From assembly GCA_016193385.1 (NCBI GenBank), contig JACPSF010000219.1:1-6962 (forward strand): a stretch of DNA of 6,962 nt, written 5' to 3'. This DNA is from Deltaproteobacteria bacterium (GTDB lineage: Bacteria > Desulfobacterota_B > Binatia > UBA9968). Made by a program: the position numbers and the translations under genes. The notes below the pieces were generated by a model that was not told the DNA's origin, did no database searches, and was given only the letters and a program-made list of their open reading frames with translations. The first letter of the stretch is position 1, and each line of letters starts with the position of its first letter. Positions 1-5,788 of the stretch are shown here, piece by piece.

Positions 1-178
1 ATTGGAAAAGGGGATCCTCAACCTCTAGTCTCTGCACGTTCCTGCCTACTGAATCCCCGTTCGGCAGGCTTCGCTCAGGATTCCCATACAGGAGAATGGA
101 TATTCCTGGTTAGGGTTCCCTGAATTCACCCAATTTTTCAATCTGCCTTACGGCAGAAAGCTGCGACTAAAAAAGGTC
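1..178 (-). ncRNA. Group I self-splicing intron (tRNA-type, IC3-like), 5' part only
   Basis: Read on the minus strand from 178 down to 1, this interrupts the tRNA anticodon loop and has the 5' two thirds of a group I ribozyme core. P1 pairs the exon end with an internal guide at 166-160 and places the hallmark U·G pair (U179·G164) at the splice site. P2 is a 6-bp stem (157-152 with 147-142) capped by a GUAA (GNRA) tetraloop. The P element AATTCAGGG (126-118) pairs with the Q element AATCCTGAGC (82-73) to form P4. P5 (115-113 with 85-83) is extended by a 5-bp stem (108-104 with 93-89), and a P6 extension pairs 68-63 with 46-41. The R element GTGCAGAGACTAGA (37-24) matches the group I consensus. 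The S element (its P7 partner), the terminal G and the 3' exon lie beyond the left edge. P/Q/R are close to those I recall from cyanobacterial and plastid tRNA-Leu introns. No endonuclease ORF is visible in this part. The intron call is strong; whether it splices cannot be judged from a partial copy. Confidence 0.88.
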
Positions 179-213
179 ACAGCCACCTGCTCTACCGGCT
201 GAGCTACCGGGGA
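179..213 (-). tRNA. tRNA-Asn(GTT), 5' exon (positions 1-35), split by a group I intron
   Basis: Read 213 to 179, these 35 bases are exactly tRNA positions 1-35: acceptor strand TCCCCGG, T8 A9, D stem GCTC/GAGC closing the 8-base loop AGCCGGTA, A26, anticodon stem strand GGTGG, then C32 T33 G34 T35. The exon ends after G34-T35, so the third anticodon base must come from the 3' exon, which is outside the window. Bacterial tRNA-Asn typically starts TCC and has the loop CTGTTAA, and this exon matches it closely, so the mature anticodon is most likely GTT. His, Asp and Tyr also have GU-first anticodons, but their 5' ends do not fit (they start with G). Read straight through, the genomic anticodon would look like GTG, which is an artefact of the intron's first base. 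A standard tRNA scan would probably miss the gene or call it wrongly. No promoter upstream (214-300) matches well enough to mark. Confidence 0.85.
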
Positions 214-414
214 AGTAATATGAACAAATAACACAGGCCAAGCACAAAACCAAGTTGTTGAATAGTGTCCAGCGAAGGGATCTTACCGATGATTAAAAGG
301 GGACACGGGTTGAGTGACAGAAGTTCCTTTTGAGTCTCAGCAGCCGAGAACTCAAATGGCCCCCTGACGGCCCCCCACAGCCCGTGTTCAGGAGCGTCGT
401 GGGGCTTCTCATCA

Positions 415-428
415 GCGATCTCAATCGC
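415..428. promoter_or_regulatory. Possible antitoxin operator (inverted repeat)
   Basis: A perfect 5-bp inverted repeat, GCGAT-ctca-ATCGC, sits 26 bases before the antitoxin start. Ribbon-helix-helix antitoxins commonly repress their own operon by binding short palindromes of this kind. The repeat is short enough to arise by chance and no clear -10/-35 pair frames it, so this is a suggestion. The rest of the divergent gap (214-454) shows no gene I can support, only a 6-bp complementarity (CCCCAC at 373-378, GTGGGG at 399-404). Confidence 0.22.
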
Positions 429-454
429 GGCTGGAATCGGGCTCGGGCGGGCCA

Positions 455-682
455 ATGGCACTAGGATACCGGGCAAAACTGAGCGTGACGGTTGATCCTA
501 ATCTTTACCAGACGATCACCCGCCATGCGGAGAAGGCAGGAGTTTCGAAAAGCCGGATTGTCGAGGAAGCGATCCGGCTGTGGGAGAAAAACCGTATGGC
601 GGTTTTGGCCAAAGAAGGCTACCAGAAAATGGCCCGTGAAGACGTGCTCGACGCTGAAGCCTACCTGCCAGCAACGTCATAG
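455..682 (+). CDS. Ribbon-helix-helix antitoxin of a MazEF-type toxin-antitoxin pair
   Basis: This 75-residue protein has the two-part build of a small antitoxin. Residues about 7-45 read as a ribbon-helix-helix DNA-binding domain: a short beta strand (AKLSVTVDP), a first helix (LYQTITRHAEKAG), the turn VSKSR, and a second helix (IVEEAIRLWEKN). The remaining acidic tail (about 50-75, with QKMAREDVLDAEAYLP) resembles the toxin-binding tail of MazE-like partners. In known systems such proteins neutralise the toxin and repress the operon. The stop is 15 bases before the toxin start, and the toxin has its own GAGG ribosome site. The antitoxin start is preceded only by a weak purine-rich stretch (GGGCGGG), so the start is less certain. 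The gene is intact although its partner is frameshifted, which is harmless for the host: a lone antitoxin is tolerated. Confidence 0.82.
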   Translation: MALGYRAKLSVTVDPNLYQTITRHAEKAGVSKSRIVEEAIRLWEKNRMAVLAKEGYQKMAREDVLDAEAYLPATS

Positions 683-697
683 ATATCCGAGGACTAG

Positions 698-1094
698 ATG
701 GACCGCGTTCCGGAGATTAGGCGAGGTGATGTCGTCCTTGTGCCGTTTCCCTATGTCACGGATTTCAAAAAAGGCTAAAACCCGACCGGCCCTGGTCGTT
801 CAAAACGACACGGGAAATCGCTTTGGTAGCACGGTGATCGTCGCCCTCATTTCCTTTTCAGTACCAGAGAAGAGGTATCCAATGCACTACCCGATCCCTC
901 ACCCATCCGCCGTGGCCAAGGCTGCGGGGTTGCAAGAGACCTCGGTCGTCAAAATGGAGACACTGATAACTCTTCCCAGGCGTGCGATCCTCAGAAAACT
1001 CGGCACCTTGCCCCGCGAGGCTATACTGGAGGCAGATTCCGCCCTGGCCTTCAGTTTAGACCTCCCACTCGCCGCGCCGGCAGGGAGGTATTAA
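698..1094 (+). pseudogene. mazF: MazF/PemK-family endoribonuclease toxin, frameshifted
   Basis: The frame from ATG 698 encodes the usual MazF beginning (RRGDVVLVPFP, residues 8-18), then stops at TAA 776-778 after 26 codons. Family similarity resumes at once in the +1 frame with KAKTRPALVVQND and VIVALIS and runs to TAA 1092-1094. The break falls in an A6 run (767-772). With five A's the join is seamless (DFKKAKTRPALVV), giving a 131-residue protein of normal MazF length. MazF toxins cut mRNA at short motifs; the RGD-like N-terminal strand and the Arg of RPALVV (reconstructed residue 29) belong to the family's active region, and both are present. A GAGG ribosome site at 689-692 lies 5 bases before the ATG. 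The gene may be disabled, rescued by RNA polymerase slippage on the A run, or a base-calling error. As written, only a 26-residue fragment is made from this start. Confidence 0.8.
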
Positions 1095-1474
1095 CCAAAA
1101 TACCAGCGTCAAGAGCCAAGAGCGGAATTGACCCCTTTGTCGACCCCTTTGTCCTTTGTTCGACCCGCGCCCCTGGAGTTTTCCAGGCGACGCAACAGAC
1201 GCCACTGTCGGGTGACCTGATCATTCCGGGCTATAACGCCCTCCCTTTGGTCAAGTCTTAAGCCTCAGAGGGCAGGCTAAGCAGGAAAGCCCTTTCTTTG
1301 ATCCGGGACCGAATGATAGTTAAACGCGATCCTGGATTCAATGATCCCTCCAAGCTGCCACACTGCGCCGGTCGTGTTGCAAAGCGAGCCGTATCTTTAA
1401 ACCTAGGTAGGGTTCTGATAATCTCCTGTGCAGGCGTGCTTCCCCACTACGCGACCAGACCCAGGTCAACCGCG
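1095..1474. other. Intergenic stretch, no gene recognised
   Basis: The 380 bases between the toxin gene and the peptidase start hold no gene I can support. The peptidase frame is open upstream of 1475 back to 1298, but those 59 codons (rich in Arg, Pro and Cys) precede a clear signal peptide and look non-coding. Contents: a 12-bp tandem repeat at 1130-1153, and a weak hairpin at 1267-1273/1289-1295 (AGAGGGC with GCCCTTT, 15-base loop, one G·U pair) followed by CTTTG, which is a poor terminator at best. A GATAAT near 1415 could be a -10 box for the peptidase, but I see no convincing -35. Confidence 0.5.
1130..1153. repeat. 12-bp perfect tandem direct repeat (GACCCCTTTGTC x2)
   Basis: GACCCCTTTGTC occurs twice with no gap (1130-1141 and 1142-1153), followed by the related stretch CTTTGTTCGACCC. 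On the minus strand it reads GACAAAGGGGTC, a style of sequence I associate with short palindromic repeats near REP-associated transposases. No transposase is present here, so any link to a mobile element is a guess; the repeat itself is certain. Confidence 0.7.
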
Positions 1475-3073
1475 ATGCAAACCTGTAAGAGAAAACAGGC
1501 GGTGGTTACCAAGCTTGCCGCTTCAGCTCTAAGCCTGTTCGTTCTTTTTCTCCTCACGGGGTGGACGCCTAAAGTCCCATCGTCCGCCGATTCATCGGCG
1601 GACGAGCTCGCCGGGCACGTGCGCTTTCTCTCCTCGGATGAACTCATGGGACGCGGGGTCGACACTGTGGGAATCCAGCAGGCACGAGATTATGTCGGAG
1701 AGCAATTCAAAAAATATGGCCTGCTCCCGGGGGGCGACGGCGCAACCTACTTTCAGGGCGTAGAGGTCGTGACCGGCGCCAAGCTCAAGGATGGGAGCGA
1801 GCTAACGATCGCAGACCTGCGTCTGATCCCGAGCCGCCAGTGGGCCCCTCTGGGCTTTTCGGCATCCGGCAAAGCCGATGGAGAGCTTGTTTTCGTTGGC
1901 TATGGAATCACCGCGGAAGATTACGGCTACGACGACTATGCCGGCGTAGACGTGAAGGGGAAAATCGCTGTCGTTTTACGCTATGAGCCGCCGCCGAAAA
2001 ACGACCGCAGCCCGTTCCGAAAGCATCCCCAGTACTCACGGCATGCCGCTTTGCGGACCAAAGCCGACACCGCTCGGCAGCACGGCGCTGTCGGGATGAT
2101 TCTCGTCGATCACCATTCGGCTGAAGAGGGCGAAAAACAGCTGATACCGCTCAGAAGAACTCTGGATAGAAGCGACCTCGGGTTGGTGGTCGCGCAGGTT
2201 ACCCGCGAGGTCCTGGATAAGGCACTGGCAGAAAAGGGCATCTCGCTCGGCGCGCTCAAGGAAAAAATCGATCGGGAGGAGCGACCCGCTTCCGTTCCTC
2301 TCGGTCTCAGAGCTTCCCTTGAAGTTCAGATAGAAAAGGTGACCGGGAAGGGCGACAACGTCATCGGCATCCTCCCCGGCGCCTCTCCGCAGTCGCAGGG
2401 CGAGCACATCGTCATCGGCGCCCACTACGATCACCTAGGACTTGGATACTACGGCACGCGGGATGCAAGCACCGAGGGGCGAATCCACCATGGCGCCGAT
2501 GACAACGCTTCGGGGACTGCCCTTCTACTGCTCCTGGCCCAGGAGTTAAGCCGGCGGCCCGATCCTCTGCGTACCGCGGTCGTTTTCGTGGCCTTCACCG
2601 GGGAGGAGTTAGGACTCTACGGCTCTCGACACTACGTCACTCGCCCGGCTCTCTCCCTGCGGTCGGCCAAAGCCATGATCAACCTGGACATGGTCGGACG
2701 AATGAAAAACAACCGCCTGATCGTCGCAGGGGTAGATACCGCCAAAGAGTTGCGCGGCATATTAAGTCAGGCCGGGCTCGGGCTTAACATGGAAATGACG
2801 CCGGGAGTAGCCCGAAGCGATCACGTCTCCTTCTACGACAGCAATATCCCCGTCCTTCACTTCTACACGGGAGTTCACGAGGATTACCATCGCCCTACGG
2901 ACACGTGGGAAAAGCTTAATGTCGAAGGAATGGAAAAAATCAACCGTGTGGTCCTGATGACCGTGGAAAAGATCGCAAACGACAGAGAACCCCTCACTTT
3001 TGTCCGTTTGCCCACCCGGTCCACAAGAGCCAGGCCTAGCCCCACTTCTCTCCCCCAGGCTCCAAATCCTTGA
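1475..3073 (+). CDS. Secreted M28-family zinc aminopeptidase with PA-type insert
   Basis: A 532-residue exported metallopeptidase predicted to remove N-terminal residues from peptides outside the cytoplasm. I chose ATG 1475 because it gives a standard signal peptide: basic start (MQTCKRKQ), hydrophobic core (about 14-28), then a small-residue region. It has AGGT 9-12 bases upstream. After a helix (HVRFLSSDELMGRG, about 48-61), residues about 135-235 resemble a protease-associated (PA) domain. The catalytic domain has the full M28 set: H317 and D319 in AHYDHL, D343 in GADDNASG, E377 and E378 in TGEELG, D405 in NLDMVGR and H472 in DYHRPTDT. By family analogy H317, D343, E378, D405 and H472 bind two zinc ions, and E377 is the general base. 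The exact substrate cannot be read from sequence. It appears to be a single-gene unit: 167 bases follow before the next start. The last 25 residues or so are Pro/Arg/Ser-rich and look like a disordered tail. Confidence 0.9.
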   Translation: MQTCKRKQAVVTKLAASALSLFVLFLLTGWTPKVPSSADSSADELAGHVRFLSSDELMGRGVDTVGIQQARDYVGEQFKKYGLLPGGDGATYFQGVEVVTGAKLKDGSELTIADLRLIPSRQWAPLGFSASGKADGELVFVGYGITAEDYGYDDYAGVDVKGKIAVVLRYEPPPKNDRSPFRKHPQYSRHAALRTKADTARQHGAVGMILVDHHSAEEGEKQLIPLRRTLDRSDLGLVVAQVTREVLDKALAEKGISLGALKEKIDREERPASVPLGLRASLEVQIEKVTGKGDNVIGILPGASPQSQGEHIVIGAHYDHLGLGYYGTRDASTEGRIHHGADDNASGTALLLLLAQELSRRPDPLRTAVVFVAFTGEELGLYGSRHYVTRPALSLRSAKAMINLDMVGRMKNNRLIVAGVDTAKELRGILSQAGLGLNMEMTPGVARSDHVSFYDSNIPVLHFYTGVHEDYHRPTDTWEKLNVEGMEKINRVVLMTVEKIANDREPLTFVRLPTRSTRARPSPTSLPQAPNP

Positions 3074-3223
3074 TAATCACCCTGCCTCGCTGGATCACGT
3101 ATTCAAAAGTCCACGCAATCTTCTCAATACCAAAAAAATCACAGCCTAACTAAGAATAAGAAATGGATATGGCAGTCAGCCACCGCCTTATGGTATGTAT
3201 AGGGCATTCAACCGGCGCGGTAC

Positions 3224-3231
3224 AAGGAGGT
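3224..3231 (+). promoter_or_regulatory. Strong ribosome binding site of the GST gene (AAGGAGGT)
   Basis: A full-consensus Shine-Dalgarno sequence ends 9 bases before ATG 3241. It decides the start: the same frame is open from ATG 3163, but those 26 extra codons lie over this site and do not fit the family. It implies high translation of the operon's first gene. Confidence 0.85.
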
Positions 3232-3240
3232 CTCAGACGT

Positions 3241-3849
3241 ATGATCAAGCTTTACCATTCCCCGCTATCTACCAACTCCCGCAAGGTGCGCATCGTCCTG
3301 ATCGAGAAGGGATTGGATTTCGAGAGGGTCCAGATCGACCTATCGAAAAAAGAGCAGAAGAACCCAGAATATCTGAAGATTCACCCGTTCGGTCAGGTCC
3401 CTGCCCTCGATGACGACGGCTTTATTGTTTATGACTCGACTATCATCAACGAGTACCTGGAAGACGAGTACCCCTACCCTCCCCTGCTTCCTGAGGACTC
3501 TGAGGGGCGCGCCCGGGCGCGAATGATGGAGGATTTTCGCGACAATTATTTCACTCCCCCTTTCATCGAGATCATCCACGAGTTTCGTTACAAAGCCGAA
3601 GGGCAGCGGGATGCAAAAGTCATCGACCACGCGAAGGCAGAGATCGTCAAGTGCTTTGATCGAATCGAAAAGGAACTGGAAGGAAAAGAGTACCTGGCAG
3701 GAACCTTCAGCCTTGCCGATATCGCCTTCATGACCAACCTCGACCTGCTGGAGCGCTTCCAGATCCCGGTCGATCCAAAATATAAAAACCTTCGGGCCTG
3801 GATCGAGCGGCTCAAGGCGAGGCCCAGTTACGCCGCATCCACCACCTGA
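3241..3849 (+). CDS. Glutathione S-transferase family protein
   Basis: A 202-residue cytosolic protein of normal GST length. Residues 1-75 form the thioredoxin-like glutathione-binding domain. It starts IKLYHSPLSTNSRKVRIVL, where Ser7, Ser10 or Ser13 could be the thiol-activating residue. It carries the conserved GQVPAL with cis-Pro54 and the glutathione-contacting pair D65-S66 in YDSTIINEYL. The rest is the all-helical C-terminal domain, with the N-capping motif AGTFSLADIAF near 160-170. The serine-type N-terminus points to the theta/zeta/beta-like bacterial group. Substrate is unknown; such enzymes conjugate or reduce electrophiles and peroxides or isomerise pathway intermediates. It is first in a tight operon: its stop is 5 bases before the pcs ATG, so the two are co-transcribed and probably translationally coupled. 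A link to lipid metabolism is suggested only by position. Confidence 0.9.
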   Translation: MIKLYHSPLSTNSRKVRIVLIEKGLDFERVQIDLSKKEQKNPEYLKIHPFGQVPALDDDGFIVYDSTIINEYLEDEYPYPPLLPEDSEGRARARMMEDFRDNYFTPPFIEIIHEFRYKAEGQRDAKVIDHAKAEIVKCFDRIEKELEGKEYLAGTFSLADIAFMTNLDLLERFQIPVDPKYKNLRAWIERLKARPSYAASTT

Positions 3850-3854
3850 GGCGC

Positions 3855-4403
3855 ATGTCTTCCAGCGCGGTTCTTCCCTGGCTGGTCCATCTCTACACCG
3901 CCTGCGGCGCCGTCATCGGTTTCGTCGCCCTCATCCTCGTCGAACAGGCGAAATTTCAGAGCGCGTTCTGGCTCATGTCCCTCGCAGTCATAATTGACGC
4001 GACCGACGGCACCCTGGCGCGCATGGCCCGCGTGAAAGAGCTCATCCCATGGTTTGACGGAGACCGCCTGGAAGACATCATCGACTATCTCAATTACGTC
4101 CTCGTCCCCTGCCTCTTTCTGTTCCGCGCCGATCTGCTCCCCGAGAAAGCTGCCCTCGGGTTTGCGTCCTTGCCGCTTTTGGCGAGCGCCTACGGTTTCT
4201 GCCAGAGACAAGCCAAGACCTCAGACCATTTTTTTCTCGGATTCCCTTCCTATTGGAATATCGTTGCCTTCTACCTCTACGTACTGCTCACGCCTCGGTG
4301 GCTAAACGGCCTCCTCATTATCGTTCTTTCCGCGCTCGTCTTCGTCCCGATCAAGTACCTTTATCCGAGCCGGACACCGATTCTCCGCGGTCTTACGGTC
4401 TGA
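3855..4403 (+). CDS. pcs: Phosphatidylcholine synthase, cut short by an in-frame TGA
   Basis: An inner-membrane CDP-alcohol phosphatidyltransferase that in its family joins CDP-diacylglycerol and choline to make phosphatidylcholine plus CMP. Pcs-specific blocks are clear: LVHLYTACGAVIGF near the N-terminus, AKTSDHFFLGFPSYWN (120-135) and VFVPIKYLYPSRTPILRGL (162-180). The catalytic signature runs D48-x2-D51-G52-x2-A55-R56-x12-G69-x3-E73-D74-x2-D77. The Pcs consensus has Asp-Asn where E73-D74 stand, so a metal-binding Asp is replaced by Glu. The frame stops at TGA 4401-4403 after 182 residues, whereas family members have about 240. The missing C-terminus is still encoded in the same frame up to 4544. 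The ribosome site GAGG (3848-3851) overlaps the GST stop, only 3 bases from the ATG. Family assignment is firm; whether the truncated protein works is open, since it would lack the last two or so membrane helices. Confidence 0.87.
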   Translation: MSSSAVLPWLVHLYTACGAVIGFVALILVEQAKFQSAFWLMSLAVIIDATDGTLARMARVKELIPWFDGDRLEDIIDYLNYVLVPCLFLFRADLLPEKAALGFASLPLLASAYGFCQRQAKTSDHFFLGFPSYWNIVAFYLYVLLTPRWLNGLLIIVLSALVFVPIKYLYPSRTPILRGLTV

Positions 4404-4544
4404 ATCGTCTGGGGCATCCTTGTTCTGCTGATCATCTACCGACTTCCCCATCCCCCCGCGTCGTTCGTGTTAAGCTCGCTGCTCTTCCCGGCCTATTACC
4501 TATCCCTCACTTTCTGGCTTGCGGCCCGAGGACAGGACGGATGA
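4404..4544 (+). pseudogene. Continuation of pcs after the in-frame stop (C-terminal membrane helices)
   Basis: In the pcs frame, 46 sense codons follow the TGA. They read IVWGILVLLIIYRLP, then PPASFVLSSLLFPAYYLSLTF, then WLAARGQDG before TGA 4542-4544. This is two hydrophobic helices separated by a Pro-rich turn, which is how Pcs proteins end (compare the LVW... and ...PPWVVV... blocks I recall from rhizobial Pcs). With it the protein would be about 229 residues, close to family length. The final TGA overlaps the next gene's ATG as ATGA, so this segment was clearly the functional end of pcs until recently. Confidence 0.78.
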
Positions 4545-5785
4545 ACCCCGGGAACCGGCGCGAGCTGCCCCAACGCCTGCTAATTGCAACCGCGGTCCTC
4601 TTTTTCTTCCTGGGCGCACTATTCCTCAAACCCCACCCGGGTGCAGCCGGTGAGCCGGCATCTCCTAAATTTATCTTTATCTTCGTGGCTGACGGCGCGG
4701 GCACCACCCATCTGGAAATCACCAGGCTCTACAGCCAGCACGCACATCGGGAGGGGTTGATCATCACCGACAGGATCCTCGGCGGCGGATTTCTTGGTCT
4801 GATGACCACCCACTCCGCAGACTCTCTGATTACAGACTCAGCCGCGGCCGCGACCGCCCTGGCGAGCGGCTGCAAGACAAAAAATGGAGCAGTCGGCATC
4901 TGTGCCGACGGTCGCCCCGCCAAAACCGTTTTTGAGATCGGAAAAGAAAGAGGAATGCGCCTGGGTCTGGTCACCAATGCGGAAATTTATGACGCGACTC
5001 CGGCTGCCTTCGCGTCCCATGCGAAGAGCCGAAATCTCTTCAGCTCGATCATCGACCAGTACTTAAAGCTGGAACCCGACCTTTTGATGGGGGGAGGCAG
5101 GGAATATTTTGTGCCGCGGAGCCAGCCAGGCAGCCGGAGAAAAGACCCAAAGGATATGCTCTCCCTCTTTCGCAAGAGAGGCTTCAACTACATGACCAAC
5201 CGGGAAGAACTGATGGCCGCCCGAGGGCCCAAGCTTCTCGGCCTCTTCAGTCTCGGGCCCATGAGCTTCGAGAACGATCGCAACCCCAAAATCGAGCCTT
5301 CGCTCCATGACATGACCCACACTGCCTTGCGCGTCCTTCAGGAAAATCTTGCAAGGGGATTTATCATCCTGGTCGAAAACGAAAATATCGACAACGCAGG
5401 CCATGGTTCCAACCTCGCTGCTCTGGTCCGAGATTTTAAAGAGCTGGATAAAGCGGTGGGTCTTGCGTATGAGTTCTACCGGCAGCATCCCAGGGAAACC
5501 CTGATCCTGGTGACTTCGGACCACGAAACGGGCGGCTTGACCCTCGCCGGAAAAAGGAGAAAGCTTATTCCCGGCCTCCGACCTGACTCCTTGTCCGAGC
5601 TGATCGGTCCGGAGCGGGCTCGGAACATCCAGATCTCCTGGAGCACGTCAGGCCATACCGCTCAACCCGTCTTCGTAGGGGCGCTGGGGATCGGGGCGGA
5701 GCGGTTCCGCGGCTATCAGGACAATACCGATTTCGCGCGCCATCTCTTCGGTCTGCTGCGGGTTGAAATTAGGACTGCGCGATGA
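4541..5785 (+). CDS. Alkaline phosphatase, PhoA-like, exported
   Basis: A 414-residue phosphomonoesterase of the alkaline phosphatase superfamily, exported by an N-terminal signal or anchor (basic NRRELPQR, hydrophobic 13-29, then GAAGEPA). The start at 4541 gives this signal, overlaps the pcs frame end (ATGA) and has GAGGA 8 bases upstream. The two-zinc, one-magnesium site is complete: D51 in VADGAG, the nucleophile S100 in LITDSAAAATA after D99, D151 and T153 in DATPAAF, E279, D284 and H288 in VENENIDNAGH, D327-H328 in SDHETGG, and H372 in SGHTAQP. LLMGGGREY (181-189) is another family block. It is shorter than many relatives (about 450-500), mainly through compact loops. The usual role is freeing phosphate from organic phosphates in the periplasm; pcs next to it raises phosphocholine as a substrate. 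No Pho box is visible directly upstream, as expected for an internal operon gene. Confidence 0.9.
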   Translation: MNPGNRRELPQRLLIATAVLFFFLGALFLKPHPGAAGEPASPKFIFIFVADGAGTTHLEITRLYSQHAHREGLIITDRILGGGFLGLMTTHSADSLITDSAAAATALASGCKTKNGAVGICADGRPAKTVFEIGKERGMRLGLVTNAEIYDATPAAFASHAKSRNLFSSIIDQYLKLEPDLLMGGGREYFVPRSQPGSRRKDPKDMLSLFRKRGFNYMTNREELMAARGPKLLGLFSLGPMSFENDRNPKIEPSLHDMTHTALRVLQENLARGFIILVENENIDNAGHGSNLAALVRDFKELDKAVGLAYEFYRQHPRETLILVTSDHETGGLTLAGKRRKLIPGLRPDSLSELIGPERARNIQISWSTSGHTAQPVFVGALGIGAERFRGYQDNTDFARHLFGLLRVEIRTAR

Positions 5786-5788
5786 GGT

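Noticed and set aside
174..213. An ordinary tRNA-His (apparent anticodon GTG)
   Set aside because: The anticodon stem has no 3' partner after the loop; a T run and group I elements follow instead. The 5' end is that of tRNA-Asn, and the second G is the intron's first base.
204..476. Minus-strand 90-codon open frame between the tRNA and the antitoxin
   Set aside because: It starts inside the antitoxin gene, ends inside the tRNA acceptor strand, lacks a recognisable domain and has no convincing ribosome site. I treat it as chance.
767..775. Programmed -1 ribosomal frameshift in mazF
   Set aside because: A -1 shift leads to the wrong frame; a +1 shift or loss of one A is needed, so the classic A-AAA-AAG mechanism does not apply.
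492..1094. A 200-codon plus-strand frame as one protein
   Set aside because: Its first 90 or so codons are an Arg/Trp-rich shadow of the antitoxin and toxin start; only the later part is real, as the frameshifted MazF tail.
1..1300. CRISPR array or complete insertion sequence
   Set aside because: No spaced repeat series, no transposase frame and no terminal inverted repeats were seen.
1298..1474. N-terminal extension of the M28 peptidase
   Set aside because: The extra 59 residues come before a clear signal peptide and look like non-coding sequence; ATG 1475 with AGGT upstream fits better.
4253..4540. N-terminal extension of the phosphatase
   Set aside because: It is a shadow of the pcs frame; ATG 4541 gives a signal peptide and the ATGA overlap.
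3855..4544. Genome-wide recoding of TGA as an amino acid
   Set aside because: Three other genes here end at TGA, and no other recognised coding region contains an internal TGA.
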